DNA of 64,000 nt from an uncultured Mediterraneibacter sp. (GCA_944377745.1 CALWFV010000010.1:1-64000); one strand, 5' to 3'. Positions 36,733 to 46,409 are shown, counted from the stretch's first letter. Numbers and translations are program-made. The notes: generated by a model from the letters alone, not told the origin.

Positions 36733-38130
36733 ATGCATAAACATTTACACAAGTTTGAGACTATGATGTGGCTTTGCATTAAAGCCTTGTTATATATATT
36801 ACTGTTATTTGTTTTTATGAAGGTTCTCGGGAGAGAAAATATAGGGCTGGTGCGTTTATCAAGGACAATGGGAATCACGATCATGACATTTTTTATTGTC
36901 GGAATCCTGTTCCTCTCTATATATGGGAAATATGATGTGGGCAGAAGGAAAAGCAAACCGATCATTAACTCCCTGTCTTTGGCTGTGATCTGTACAGATA
37001 TTGTTACTTATCTTCAGGTTATGATAATGAGGACCAACGTACCGGATATTCATGAATTTGAATTCCAGAGTATCGGACTCCTTTTTCTTGCGATGTTTTT
37101 ACAGATTTTGGCGATCGTGTTCTTTACCTATGCAGGAAACGCACTCTTTTTTACGATCCATGAACCTGAGAAATGCTGCGTAATAACTTCTTCTCAAAAG
37201 AGTTTGGATGAAATCGTTTTTGCAATTCAGAGATTCAAAAAACAATATAAGATTTCGTTTGTACTCAATTATCGTGATCCTCAAATAGGGGAACAGATAA
37301 AAATGGTGGACACGGTGTTTATATATGATATTCCGGTTGATGCCAGAACGAATATAATGCGCTGGTGTTATAAATTTAAAGTAAATGTGTATTTTAATCC
37401 GGAAATAGAAGACATTATGGAATTGAATGCCACACAGTATGTTCTGGATGATGTTTATTTACTGAATAAAAATGTAAAAACATTTACAATGGAACAACGA
37501 ATTATGAAGCGATTGCTTGACATTTTTCTTTCCCTTGTCCTGGGGATTTTAACCTCTCCCCTGTGGCTGGCAGGAATGATCGCAGTTAAGCTGTATGATG
37601 GAGGTCCTGTGATCTTCAAGCAGGAGAGAGCGACAATTAATGGCCGGAGATTTGAGGTGTACAAGCTGCGGACAATGAAGCAGAATGTCCGAAACTATTC
37701 GGCAGTCAAAAATGACAATCGCATAACACCTCCGGGTAAGCTTCTTCGGAGAACGAGAATTGATGAACTTCCCCAGCTTCTTAATATCTTAAAAGGAGAT
37801 ATGACTTTTGTAGGGCCAAGACCTGAGATGATCTCAAATATTGAGAAATATACAAAGGAACTTCCGGAGTTTGAATATCGGTTAAGAGTGAAGGCGGGAC
37901 TGACGGGGTACGCTCAGATCGCAGGGAAGTATAATACAACGCCAAAGGACAAACTTGTCATGGATATGATGTATATTGAGCAGTTCAGTGTGTGGAGAGA
38001 TATTCAGCTGATCCTTCAGACGGCGGGGGTGCTTCTGAAATCAGACAGTGCAGAAGAATTTGATAAGAGAAAAAGGCAGTCGAGATACATTTTCCCGGAT
38101 ATAGATCAGAAAGAAAAAAGCAATAGTTAA
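36733..38130 (+). CDS. Undecaprenyl-phosphate sugar-1-phosphate transferase (WbaP/WcaJ-like)
   Basis: Initiating enzyme: moves a hexose- or HexNAc-1-phosphate from a nucleotide sugar to undecaprenyl phosphate. 465 residues from ATG 36733, preceded by GGTGGTGAG; TTG 36715 is weaker. Four transmembrane segments (about 12-140), a nucleotide-binding-like middle domain (residues 145-250), then the catalytic part with a re-entrant helix, KLYDGGPVIFKQERA, the RTRIDELPQLLN motif (catalytic Asp-Glu) and FVGPRPEM. The transferred sugar cannot be read. It could initiate the polymer exported by TagGH or a separate glycan. Confidence 0.92.
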   Translation: MHKHLHKFETMMWLCIKALLYILLLFVFMKVLGRENIGLVRLSRTMGITIMTFFIVGILFLSIYGKYDVGRRKSKPIINSLSLAVICTDIVTYLQVMIMRTNVPDIHEFEFQSIGLLFLAMFLQILAIVFFTYAGNALFFTIHEPEKCCVITSSQKSLDEIVFAIQRFKKQYKISFVLNYRDPQIGEQIKMVDTVFIYDIPVDARTNIMRWCYKFKVNVYFNPEIEDIMELNATQYVLDDVYLLNKNVKTFTMEQRIMKRLLDIFLSLVLGILTSPLWLAGMIAVKLYDGGPVIFKQERATINGRRFEVYKLRTMKQNVRNYSAVKNDNRITPPGKLLRRTRIDELPQLLNILKGDMTFVGPRPEMISNIEKYTKELPEFEYRLRVKAGLTGYAQIAGKYNTTPKDKLVMDMMYIEQFSVWRDIQLILQTAGVLLKSDSAEEFDKRKRQSRYIFPDIDQKEKSNS

Positions 38131-38147
38131 GATAACAGGAGGGGTAT

Positions 38148-39236
38148 ATGAGAACTTATCTGGTAACAGGAGGAGCAGGTTTTATCGGCTCAAATTATAT
38201 TCACTATATGTTAAAAAAATATGGTGATGAGATCAGGGTGATCAATGTTGATAAACTAACTTATGCGGGGAATCTGGAAAACCTGAAAGATATAGAGAAA
38301 AGAGAGAATTATGTGTTCATACAGGCGGATATTTGTGATTCGGAAAAGATAAATCATATCTTTGAGGAAAATGAAATAGACAGAGTGGTTCATTTTGCGG
38401 CAGAGAGCCATGTTGACAGGAGTATAACGGATCCTGAGATATTTGTAAAAACTAATGTTTTGGGGACATCTGTCATGCTTAATGCCGCAAAAAAAGCATG
38501 GGAACAGCCGGATGGTACATTTAAAAAGGATAAAAAATTTCTCCATGTGTCGACAGATGAAGTGTATGGTTCTCTTGAAAATTCAGATGAGTTTTTTTAT
38601 GAGACAACTCCTTATGATCCGCATAGCCCCTACTCCGCGAGTAAGGCGTCGTCAGATATGCTGGTGAAGTCGTATATAGATACATACAGATTCCCGGCAA
38701 ATATTACAAATTGCAGCAATAATTACGGGCCGTATCAGTTCCCGGAAAAACTGATCCCTTTGATCATCAACAATTCGCTGCAGGGAAAGAAAATCCCGGT
38801 ATATGGTGACGGGAAAAACGTCAGGGACTGGCTGTATGTAGAAGACCATGCAAAAGCGATCGATATGGTTCAGGAAAAGGGAAAACTTTTTGAGAAGTAT
38901 AATATTGGGGGACATAACGAAAAGCAGAATATTGAGATCATTCATATTATTTTAGAGACTTTGCACAATATGCTTCCCGAGGATGATGCGAGAAAATCAC
39001 GGATAAATGAATCATTGATCACATATGTGACTGACAGAAAAGGACATGACAGACGATATGCTATTTCGCCTGATAAAATGAAGAAAGAAACAGGCTGGGT
39101 TCCGGATACAATGTTTTCGGAGGGGATCCGTCTTACCGTTAAATGGTATCTGGATCATCAGGACTGGATGAAAAATGTGACAAGCGGTGAGTATCAGAAC
39201 TACTATAAAAAGATGTATGATGCAAAAACAGAATAG
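38148..39236 (+). CDS. rmlB: dTDP-glucose 4,6-dehydratase
   Basis: Converts dTDP-glucose to dTDP-4-keto-6-deoxyglucose. 362 residues of the extended SDR family: Rossmann motif [32 protein letters not shown], the YSASK catalytic Tyr-Lys pair and [14 protein letters not shown], which is diagnostic for RmlB. AGGAGG precedes the ATG. No rmlC or rmlD is present; rmlA and a 4-aminotransferase follow, so the keto sugar probably goes to an amino sugar. Confidence 0.96.
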   Translation: MRTYLVTGGAGFIGSNYIHYMLKKYGDEIRVINVDKLTYAGNLENLKDIEKRENYVFIQADICDSEKINHIFEENEIDRVVHFAAESHVDRSITDPEIFVKTNVLGTSVMLNAAKKAWEQPDGTFKKDKKFLHVSTDEVYGSLENSDEFFYETTPYDPHSPYSASKASSDMLVKSYIDTYRFPANITNCSNNYGPYQFPEKLIPLIINNSLQGKKIPVYGDGKNVRDWLYVEDHAKAIDMVQEKGKLFEKYNIGGHNEKQNIEIIHIILETLHNMLPEDDARKSRINESLITYVTDRKGHDRRYAISPDKMKKETGWVPDTMFSEGIRLTVKWYLDHQDWMKNVTSGEYQNYYKKMYDAKTE

Positions 39237-39274
39237 AACAATATAATGTCTTACATGTGTGGAGGAACCGTTTT

Positions 39275-40138
39275 ATGAAAGGAATTATTTTAGCAGGTGG
39301 ATCCGGAACGCGTTTATATCCGTTGACAAAAGCTGTTTCAAAACAGATTATGCCGGTATATGACAAACCAATGATCTATTACCCATTGTCCACTCTTATG
39401 CTTGCAGGGATACAGGATATCCTTGTGATCTCCACGGAAAGGGATGTTCCTGTCTTTGGGCAGCTGCTGGGTGACGGGGGGCAGATTGGACTGCGGATCT
39501 CTTATAAGGTTCAAAGTAAACCGCGAGGTTTGGCAGAGGCATTTCTTATTGGGGAAGATTTTATTGGCGCGGACAGAGTCGCCCTTGTTCTTGGTGATAA
39601 TATTTTCTATGGACAGAGTTTCTCTACAATTCTTGAGAATGTGGCATCCAGGGAGGAAGGCGCTACAATTTTCGGATATTATGTCAATGACCCGAGGGAA
39701 TACGGGGTCGTGGAGTTTGACAGCGACTGGAATGCAGTGTCTATAGAGGAAAAACCTGAAAATCCAAAATCTAATTATGCTGTACCAGGGCTGTATTTTT
39801 ATGATAATAGTGTGGTGGATCTGGCTAAAAATGTAAAACCGTCTTCGAGAGGCGAGTTAGAGATTACCAGCATAAATAACGAATATCTCAGACAGGGAAA
39901 GCTGAAGGTGCAGCCTCTCGGAAGAGGGTTTGCGTGGCTGGATACCGGAAATCCTGACGCGCTGATAGAAGCGGCAAATTTTATTGCGACGATTCAAAAA
40001 CGTCAGGGACTCTATATCTCCTGTATTGAGGAGATTGCCTATAAAAAGGGATTTATTGATTCAGAGCAGCTGAAAAAACTTGCCGGGGACTTGATAAAAA
40101 CACCCTATGGACAGTATCTGAATAATCTTATCAAATAA
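39275..40138 (+). CDS. rmlA: Glucose-1-phosphate thymidylyltransferase
   Basis: Makes dTDP-glucose from glucose 1-phosphate and dTTP, the first step of the dTDP-deoxysugar route. 287 residues from ATG 39275, which has GGAGGAAC about ten bases before it; GTG 39257 would add six residues and include the ribosome site. [42 protein letters not shown] and [15 protein letters not shown] are the RmlA hallmarks. Confidence 0.96.
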   Translation: MKGIILAGGSGTRLYPLTKAVSKQIMPVYDKPMIYYPLSTLMLAGIQDILVISTERDVPVFGQLLGDGGQIGLRISYKVQSKPRGLAEAFLIGEDFIGADRVALVLGDNIFYGQSFSTILENVASREEGATIFGYYVNDPREYGVVEFDSDWNAVSIEEKPENPKSNYAVPGLYFYDNSVVDLAKNVKPSSRGELEITSINNEYLRQGKLKVQPLGRGFAWLDTGNPDALIEAANFIATIQKRQGLYISCIEEIAYKKGFIDSEQLKKLAGDLIKTPYGQYLNNLIK

Positions 40139-40154
40139 TCAAAGGAGTAGAAAA

Positions 40155-41288
40155 ATGATACCTTTTAATATCCCGCCATATACAGGTGATGAAGATCAAT
40201 ATATGAAAAAAGCGATTGAAAATCATAAAATCTGTGGCGATGGGGAATTTACAAAAAAGTGCAATGAATGGATCGAGGAAAAGACAGGCACTCCCAAAGC
40301 ACTTTTGACGACATCATGCACGCACGCGCTGGAACTCGCCGCCATACTGCTCGATATTCAACCGGGAGATGAGGTGATCATGCCTTCCTATACCTTTGTT
40401 TCTACTGCAGATGCATTTGTATTGAGAGGCGCGAAGATCGTTTTTGTTGATATCCGCCCGGATACGATGAATATTGACGAACAGCTGATAGAAAATGCTG
40501 TAACAGACAGGACAAAAGCTATTGTGCCGGTTCACTATGCGGGAGTCTCCTGCGAGATGGAAAAGATCATGGAAATCGCCCATAAGTATAATCTTGCAGT
40601 GGTAGAAGACGCTGCCCAGGGAGTGATGTCTTTTTATAAAGGCATGGCGCTCGGCTCAATAGGAGATTTTGGCTGCTTCAGTTTTCATGAAACAAAGAAC
40701 TACAGCATGGGGGAAGGCGGCGCCCTGCTGATCCAGCGGAAAGACAAAATAGAAGATGCGGAAATTGTCAGAGAAAAAGGTACAAACAGGAGCAAGTTCT
40801 TTCGGGGACAGATTGATAAGTATACATGGGTCAATGTGGGGTCTTCTTATCTTCCAAGTGATATTAACGCGGCTTATTTGTATGCGCAGTTAAAAAGGGC
40901 GGAAGAAATTAATGAAGACAGGCTGGCAAGCTGGAAGTTTTATTATGAGTCTTTTGAAGAACTGAAAAGGAAAGGCAGAATCGATCTTCCGGTTGTTCCT
41001 TCTGAGTGTAAGCATAACGCACATATGTTTTATATCAAGGCGAAAGATCTGGAGGAGAGGACCGCTCTGATCACTTTTCTGAAAGAAAGAGATATATTGA
41101 GCGTATTTCATTATATTCCTCTGCATTCGGCGCCTGCCGGACAGAAATTCGGGAGATTCTCAGGAGAGGACAAGTACACAACAAAGGAAAGTGAGCGCAT
41201 AATCAGACTGCCGATGTATTATAAACTTACAGCTGAGGACAAGGAAAAAGTGGTATCAGCTGTCTACGATTTTTACAGAGAAAGATAG
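40155..41288 (+). CDS. wecE: dTDP-4-amino-4,6-dideoxygalactose transaminase (WecE-type)
   Basis: PLP enzyme of the DegT/DnrJ family. 377 residues with motifs strikingly like E. coli WecE/RffA, which makes dTDP-Fuc4N for enterobacterial common antigen: ICGDGEFTKKC, IQPGDEVIMPSYTFVSTADAF, PVHYAGVSCEM, EDAAQGVMS, the PLP lysine in SFHETKNY (about residue 181), EKGTNRSKFFRGQ and VFHYIPLHSAPAG. With RmlA and RmlB it completes a route to dTDP-Fuc4N. Product identity rests on family resemblance and context. Confidence 0.92.
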   Translation: MIPFNIPPYTGDEDQYMKKAIENHKICGDGEFTKKCNEWIEEKTGTPKALLTTSCTHALELAAILLDIQPGDEVIMPSYTFVSTADAFVLRGAKIVFVDIRPDTMNIDEQLIENAVTDRTKAIVPVHYAGVSCEMEKIMEIAHKYNLAVVEDAAQGVMSFYKGMALGSIGDFGCFSFHETKNYSMGEGGALLIQRKDKIEDAEIVREKGTNRSKFFRGQIDKYTWVNVGSSYLPSDINAAYLYAQLKRAEEINEDRLASWKFYYESFEELKRKGRIDLPVVPSECKHNAHMFYIKAKDLEERTALITFLKERDILSVFHYIPLHSAPAGQKFGRFSGEDKYTTKESERIIRLPMYYKLTAEDKEKVVSAVYDFYRER

Positions 41289-41291
41289 GCG

Positions 41292-41828
41292 ATGTATATG
41301 GAGCTTGAGAATAGCAGAGTTGTTTTGAGATTGATCGATGAAAGTGATACAGGTAATATTGTTGCCTGGAGAAACAAAGAAAGTGTAAAACGGCATTTTA
41401 TTTATCAAAAACCGTTTACAGCAGAAGGGCATACAGCGTGGCTGCAGAATATGGTCAAAACAGGAAAGACTGCTCAGTTTATTATCTACAGCCGAACGTT
41501 AAAAAAGGATGTTGGTTCGGTTTTCCTCCGCGATATTGATCATGATAACAGAAAAGCGGAATACGGGATTTTTATCGGAGAAGATGACGCGCGAGGACAG
41601 GGGATAGGAACTGCTGCGGCAGAACTGATTACCAGATATGGTTTTGAGGAGCTTAAGCTGCACAAGATATTTCTCCGGGTATTTGCAGATAATATGCGGG
41701 CGATAAAGAGTTATGAGAAAGCCGGATTCAGGCAGGAAGCATATTTGAAAGATGAAGTTTATATTTCGGGGATGTTTCGGGATATTGTTCTTATGGCTCA
41801 ATTTGAGATGGGGAGTACATGTAAATGA
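41292..41828 (+). CDS. GNAT family N-acetyltransferase
   Basis: 178-residue RimJ/RimL-like acetyltransferase with ENSRVVLRLIDESD at the start, the acetyl-CoA loop DDARGQGIGTAAAE and the C-terminal NMRAIKSYEKAGF. Its place between the WecE-like gene and a glycosyltransferase suggests it acetylates the 4-amino group of dTDP-Fuc4N (as WecD does in E. coli), but it is not clearly a WecD orthologue. It starts three bases after the aminotransferase stop, and the next gene's ATGA overlaps its stop. Confidence 0.85.
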   Translation: MYMELENSRVVLRLIDESDTGNIVAWRNKESVKRHFIYQKPFTAEGHTAWLQNMVKTGKTAQFIIYSRTLKKDVGSVFLRDIDHDNRKAEYGIFIGEDDARGQGIGTAAAELITRYGFEELKLHKIFLRVFADNMRAIKSYEKAGFRQEAYLKDEVYISGMFRDIVLMAQFEMGSTCK

Positions 41829-42754
41829 AAATATCATTTGTAATTCCGTGTTATCGTTCTGAACATACAGTAGAAGAGGTTGTTTCTCAGATACAGGACA
41901 CAATGAATGGAGCATATGAGTATGAGATTATTTTAGTCAACGACTGTTCTCCTGATAGAACATTTTGTACAATAGAAAGACTGTGTAAGAACAATGATAA
42001 TATTATCGGGATAAATCTTGCGAAAAATTTTGGACAGCATTCCGCTTTAATGGCTGGATTTCATTATGTGTCGGGTGATATCATCGTCTGTCTGGATGAT
42101 GATGGACAGACACCGCCCTCAGAAGTCCATAAATTGCTTGAAAAGTTAGAAAATCAGGAAACTGATGTTGTTTATGCGGAATATGTAAATAAAAAGCACT
42201 CTGCTTTCAGAAATCTGGGGAGCTGGATCAATGCAAAGATGGCGGAGTATCTGATAGGAAAACCCAAAGACTTATATGTTTCCAGCTATTTTGCGGCAAA
42301 ACGGTTTGTCATTGATGAGGTTATCGGTTATAAGAATCCGTATCCGTATGTGATTGGCCTGATCCTGCGGACAACAAAAAATATTGTAAATGTGACGGTT
42401 GACCATCGGGAGAGGGAAGAAGGGACATCCGGGTATACATTAAAAAAACTGCTGGAGTTATGGTTTAATGGTTTTACAGCATTTTCTGTCAAACCTTTGC
42501 GGATCGCGACACTTATCGGTATGTTTTTTGCAGCAGCAGGATTTTTGTATTTAATATACACAATAATGAACAAAATCGTTAATCCAAATGTTCCGATAGG
42601 CTGGAGTTCGATGATGTCAGTCCTGCTCGTTGTGGGCGGATGTATTTTATTTATGCTGGGACTGATAGGAGAATATATTGGAAGGATCTATATCAGTTTG
42701 AATAATTCTCCACAGTTTGTTATAAAAAAAGTGATAACGGGAAAGGAAGAATGA
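41825..42754 (+). CDS. ArnC/GtrB-like polyprenyl-phosphate glycosyltransferase
   Basis: 309 residues. The N-terminal GT2 domain (FVIPCYRSEHTVEEV, VNDCSPDRT, LDDDGQTPP) is of dolichol-phosphate-mannose-synthase type, and the REREEGTSGYTLKKL plus FSVKPLRI segment leads into two C-terminal transmembrane helices (about 228-248, 260-285). Such enzymes (ArnC, GtrB, CsbB) put one sugar on undecaprenyl phosphate at the inner face of the membrane. The donor here is probably the dTDP-amino sugar made by the genes just before it. Confidence 0.92.
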   Translation: MKISFVIPCYRSEHTVEEVVSQIQDTMNGAYEYEIILVNDCSPDRTFCTIERLCKNNDNIIGINLAKNFGQHSALMAGFHYVSGDIIVCLDDDGQTPPSEVHKLLEKLENQETDVVYAEYVNKKHSAFRNLGSWINAKMAEYLIGKPKDLYVSSYFAAKRFVIDEVIGYKNPYPYVIGLILRTTKNIVNVTVDHREREEGTSGYTLKKLLELWFNGFTAFSVKPLRIATLIGMFFAAAGFLYLIYTIMNKIVNPNVPIGWSSMMSVLLVVGGCILFMLGLIGEYIGRIYISLNNSPQFVIKKVITGKEE

Positions 42755-42755
42755 A

Positions 42756-43100
42756 GTGACAGAGGTAAAACTGAAAGACTTTTTGATCCTGCATTTTGTC
42801 CTCTTGATTTATTCGGGGGCAGCTTTATTATCAAAGACGGCGGCTTCACAGACAGGGATTAAGTTTTTTCTCTGCTATGGAGCAGTACTTGCGTGCCTTG
42901 GAATATATGCAATATTGTGGCAGCTCGTCCTGAAAAGGTTTCCTTTGACTACTGCATTTGCTAATAAAGCGGTTGTTGTAGTCTGGGGAATCCTCTGGGG
43001 ATGGCTTTTTTTTGGCGAACAGATCACATTGCAGAAATTGGCGGGAGCGGCAGTGATCATAGTGGGAATAGTGATTGTGGTAAGTGATAATGAAAAGTAG
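42756..43100 (+). CDS. Small four-TM protein, ArnE/SMR-like flippase subunit 1
   Basis: 114-residue protein with about four transmembrane helices, related to the SMR/EamA-half family (VVVVWGILWGWLFFGEQIT is the SMR-like third helix). In the Arn pathway, the small proteins ArnE and ArnF move Ara4N-phosphoundecaprenol across the membrane. Starts with GTG 42756, right after the glycosyltransferase stop, with AAAGGAAG upstream. The order glycosyltransferase, SMR, SMR copies the arnC/arnE/arnF logic. It could instead be an unrelated drug-efflux homologue. Confidence 0.82.
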   Translation: MTEVKLKDFLILHFVLLIYSGAALLSKTAASQTGIKFFLCYGAVLACLGIYAILWQLVLKRFPLTTAFANKAVVVVWGILWGWLFFGEQITLQKLAGAAVIIVGIVIVVSDNEK

Positions 43101-43440
43101 TATAGTTTTTCTGATCATGTTTTTAATTTCAGTTTTTATTTCTTCGTGTTCCCAGATCGCACTGAAAAAAAGTGCAAATGGCGAACATCGCAGTTTTATC
43201 CAGGAGATTTTGAATCCGGTGGTCATGGGGGCGTACGCCTGTTTTTTCGGGGCGTCTCTTCTCACCACTCTGGCATATAAAAGAGTGCCTCTTTCACTGG
43301 GAACTGTTCTGGAGTCGACAAGTTACATCTATATTGTAATCCTTAGCAGAATATTTTTAAAAGAAAAGATCACCCGGAAAAAAATATGGGGCAACCTGTT
43401 GATCCTCATAGGAATACTGATATACGCAAGCGGAGTGTGA
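43090..43440 (+). CDS. Small four-TM protein, ArnF/SMR-like flippase subunit 2
   Basis: 116 residues with about four transmembrane segments: a start segment with QIALKKSANG, GAYACFFGASLLTTLAYKR in the middle, and SRIFLKEKITRKKIWG before the last helix, a common EamA/SMR feature. It overlaps the preceding gene by 11 bases (ATG 43090; GTG 43084 is an alternative), so the two are likely translated together as a heterodimer. The flippase role is inferred from this pairing and the ArnC-like neighbour. Confidence 0.8.
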   Translation: MKSSIVFLIMFLISVFISSCSQIALKKSANGEHRSFIQEILNPVVMGAYACFFGASLLTTLAYKRVPLSLGTVLESTSYIYIVILSRIFLKEKITRKKIWGNLLILIGILIYASGV

Positions 43441-43447
43441 ACAGATT

Positions 43448-44830
43448 ATGTCTAAAAACGTAAGAAGACGCGGCAGACGCCGGCGCCGAACAAAAAGAGG
43501 AAATTGGTTTGCCAGGCTGGCTGCATGGCAGAAGGTGCTTATCTGCACGGCAGGCGTGCTCGCCTGTCTGGTTGGTTCTGCAGTTGTCTATGTTGCTGCT
43601 CAGTGGAGCAGGATTGACAGACAGGAGATAGCGGCGGATGATCTGATCATCAACCAGGAGGTGCGGGAACAGAATACGAATATCGATCTGGGAGAAGGGT
43701 ATACTAATATCGCTATTTTCGGGGTGGATTCAAGAGATGGAAATCTGGGAGAAGGCAACCGGACAGATATGATCATTGTTGCCAGTCTCAATAACGAGAC
43801 GAAAGAGATCAAACTTGTTTCTGTCTACAGGGATACTCTGCTCAATCTTTCGGAGGGGACTTATCAGAAATGTAATGCAGCGTACAGCTATGGAGGGCCT
43901 GCGTTGGCCATCAATATGCTGAATATGAACCTGGACCTGGATATTGAAGATTATGTGACCGTTGATTTCGGAGCCATATCGGATGTGATCGATCTCCTCG
44001 GAGGCGTGGAGATCACGATCGAGGAAGAGGAGCTGGAAGCGTTCAACAAATATGTGACCGAAACGGCTCGGGTGGCCGGAAAAGAAGCCCACAGGATAGA
44101 GGAAGCGGGAACATATCTGATGGACGGCCCGCAGGCAACCACATATGCGCGTATCCGATCCACTGCAGGAGGGGACTTTACCCGCACAGAAAGACAGAGG
44201 GTTGTCATTGAAAAGGCCGTCGAAAAGATCCAGAAGGCAGATCTGCTTACGATCAACAGTATTATCAACGAAGTATTTCCACAGATCTCAACCAGTTTTA
44301 CACTGCAGGAAGTTCTTTATTATGCCCAGGCATATTCTCAGTATAAGCTTGTGGAAAATACCGGTTTTCCGTTTGACCAGACGACAGATAATGTCTCCGG
44401 ACTGGGAAGCATCGTTATCCCGCAGGATCTGACGGATAACGTGTCTCAGCTGCATGAGTTTCTGTTTGATGATAAGGACTATACACCTTCTGAGACTGTC
44501 AGTTTGATCAGTTCCACCATCCTATCGACTGTGGAGTACAGCAGTTCGTATGACGACAGCTATGATGATTATGATGATGGCTACAGTTATGACAACAGCG
44601 GAAACTATGATGATTCTGAGTCTTCTTATGGTGGAAGCAGTGATTACAGTAATAATTCGGGCGGATATGATGAGCCGGATGATTATGGCGGCAGTTCGGA
44701 TTACAGCAGCGGAAGTTCTGATGATTCTTCATATGACGAGGATTATGATTCTTCTTACGGAGATGGAAATACTGATACGGAGACAAGCTCCGGGACAGAG
44801 TCTTATGGCGGGGAGAACACAGTGGAATAA
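43448..44830 (+). CDS. LytR-CpsA-Psr (LCP) family ligase, second copy
   Basis: 460 residues. A highly basic N-terminus (RRRGRRRRRTKRG) precedes one transmembrane helix (about 28-50); the LCP core runs from about 75 to 340 with IAIFGVDSRDG, YRDTLLNL, GGVEITI and TYARIRSTAGGDFTRTERQR, containing the arginines needed for binding the polyprenyl pyrophosphate. The last 95 residues are a low-complexity Ser/Asp/Tyr/Gly tail. It starts eight bases after the small flippase-like gene and closes the operon; it is the likely ligase for the polymer made here. Confidence 0.93.
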   Translation: MSKNVRRRGRRRRRTKRGNWFARLAAWQKVLICTAGVLACLVGSAVVYVAAQWSRIDRQEIAADDLIINQEVREQNTNIDLGEGYTNIAIFGVDSRDGNLGEGNRTDMIIVASLNNETKEIKLVSVYRDTLLNLSEGTYQKCNAAYSYGGPALAINMLNMNLDLDIEDYVTVDFGAISDVIDLLGGVEITIEEEELEAFNKYVTETARVAGKEAHRIEEAGTYLMDGPQATTYARIRSTAGGDFTRTERQRVVIEKAVEKIQKADLLTINSIINEVFPQISTSFTLQEVLYYAQAYSQYKLVENTGFPFDQTTDNVSGLGSIVIPQDLTDNVSQLHEFLFDDKDYTPSETVSLISSTILSTVEYSSSYDDSYDDYDDGYSYDNSGNYDDSESSYGGSSDYSNNSGGYDEPDDYGGSSDYSSGSSDDSSYDEDYDSSYGDGNTDTETSSGTESYGGENTVE

Positions 44831-44853
44831 GCGGCTCATTCTGTGAATGAAAC

Positions 44854-44882
44854 TGGACATTTCGGTATAAAGCGTGTATTAT
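44854..44882 (+). promoter_or_regulatory. Promoter of the cohesin-like protein gene
   Basis: TGGACA (44854-44859), 17 bp, TATTAT (44877-44882), 55 bases upstream of ATG 44937. Confidence 0.55.
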
Positions 44883-44936
44883 AGTATGGAAAATACATTT
44901 GATGTAAATTTGAAAAACAAAAGAAGGGGTATTTGC

Positions 44937-46391
44937 ATGAAAATGATGAAGAAAATGGCTGCACTTGTTCTGGCTGCATTCCTTGCAGTGCCGATGGCCG
45001 GCAGCATCGTCTATGCGGCGGAGGGGTCGCTGCAGTTTACTGATCCTGAGACACAGGTGGGCGAGACGGTTGAAGTTGATATGGTCATCCGTTCAGGAGG
45101 AGATGCGATCGGTGACGCAGATGTCACTATGGCGTACGATACAGAATCTCTGGAGTTTGTGAGCGGTGACGGAGTGGAGTCCGATGGTTCCGGAACTCTG
45201 AAATATTCGGGAAGCGGCGATGGGACCGTATCAGAACTCCGGACCACAATGGAGTTCCGTGCACTTCAGTCAGGTACCGCACAGATCAGCGTGGAGAGTT
45301 CTACAGCATACCTGTACTCGGATGAAACACTTAATCTGGACGAAGGATCTTCCGCTATTACGATTGAGGCTGCGGCAGATGGAAGCACGACTGCGGAATC
45401 GTCGGGGACAGCTTCTGCGTCAGGAGAGACAACGGATATCGTGGTGAATGTAGACGGTACGGATTATAATTTCTCTGAGGCGTTTACTGCAGCTGATATT
45501 CCTGCGGGGTACGCAGAGACGACCATGACATTTAACGGAGAAGAGAGGAGATTTGTGGCAAATGACGCCGGAGTATATCTTGGCTATCTTGTAGATTCTT
45601 CGGGAGCAGGAAGCTTTTTCCTCTATAACGATGAGGACGCCACGTTCTCTCCATACCTTGAAGTTGCTGTCTCTGATACGACATCCATCATTCTTCTGAA
45701 TCAGCCTGAACAGGTTTCACTTCCAGAGAGTTATCAGCAGGTTGAACTGACGGTATCTGATCAGACTTTTCCGGCATGGTCCGATCCTTCAAACAGCAGA
45801 TTTTATATTATCTATGCACTGAATACAAGAACCGGGCAAGAAGGGCTTTACCAGTATGATACAGAGGATGGCACATATCAGAGCTTTACTGCGGCTGCCT
45901 CAGATGACAGCAGTGCGTCAGACGGATCTGTCGTGGGGCGTATCGGAGCGTTTGTGTCGGATCATTTTGCGATTGTTTTTGCTGTCGTGGCGGTGATCAT
46001 ACTGCTGCTTTTGATTCTTATGATCGTGTTTGCGGTGAAACTCGTACATCGCAATCAGGAACTTGATGACCTGTATGATGAATATGATATTCCGATGGAC
46101 GATGATGAAGAAGAGGATGACAGACCGTCAGTTCAGAAGAAATCGAGAAAACAGTTTGTCGGTTATAACGATGAGGATGAAGAAGACAACGAGTATGAAG
46201 ATGATTATTATGATGAGTACGACGATGATGACGAGTACGAGGACGAATACGACGATGAATATGATGACGAGTATGAAGACGAATATGAAGATGATGAAGT
46301 AGATTCTCATACAGGAAATACAAAAGATATCCGTCGCAGAAAATCCTCAGAAAAGAATGATGACTATGAAATGGATTTCATAGATCTGTAA
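44937..46391 (+). CDS. Cohesin-domain-like secreted membrane protein with acidic cytoplasmic tail
   Basis: 484 residues from ATG 44937 (AAGAAGGGG upstream; longer frames include the promoter). Signal peptide to about 28 (SIVYA/AEG), a beta-rich domain with cohesin-like pattern (EGSLQFTDPETQVGETVEVDMVI, residues 29-145), a second beta domain (170-330), a Ser/Asp linker, one transmembrane helix near 352-377 (FAIVFAVVAVIILLLLILM), and a cytoplasmic tail. The tail, residues 390-484, is extremely rich in Asp, Glu and Tyr. Function unknown; a cohesin-like domain suggests protein or glycan contact outside the cell. Confidence 0.82.
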   Translation: MKMMKKMAALVLAAFLAVPMAGSIVYAAEGSLQFTDPETQVGETVEVDMVIRSGGDAIGDADVTMAYDTESLEFVSGDGVESDGSGTLKYSGSGDGTVSELRTTMEFRALQSGTAQISVESSTAYLYSDETLNLDEGSSAITIEAAADGSTTAESSGTASASGETTDIVVNVDGTDYNFSEAFTAADIPAGYAETTMTFNGEERRFVANDAGVYLGYLVDSSGAGSFFLYNDEDATFSPYLEVAVSDTTSIILLNQPEQVSLPESYQQVELTVSDQTFPAWSDPSNSRFYIIYALNTRTGQEGLYQYDTEDGTYQSFTAAASDDSSASDGSVVGRIGAFVSDHFAIVFAVVAVIILLLLILMIVFAVKLVHRNQELDDLYDEYDIPMDDDEEEDDRPSVQKKSRKQFVGYNDEDEEDNEYEDDYYDEYDDDDEYEDEYDDEYDDEYEDEYEDDEVDSHTGNTKDIRRRKSSEKNDDYEMDFIDL

Positions 46392-46409
46392 AAAACGCAT
46401 ATCATAATT

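Noticed and set aside
38148-40138. rmlB and rmlA read as a dTDP-rhamnose operon
   Set aside because: rmlC and rmlD are not in the window and a WecE-type aminotransferase follows, so an amino sugar is more likely.
20630-44830. Mobile element or integrase bounding the glycan locus
   Set aside because: No transposase, integrase, terminal repeat or tRNA attachment site was found near either edge.
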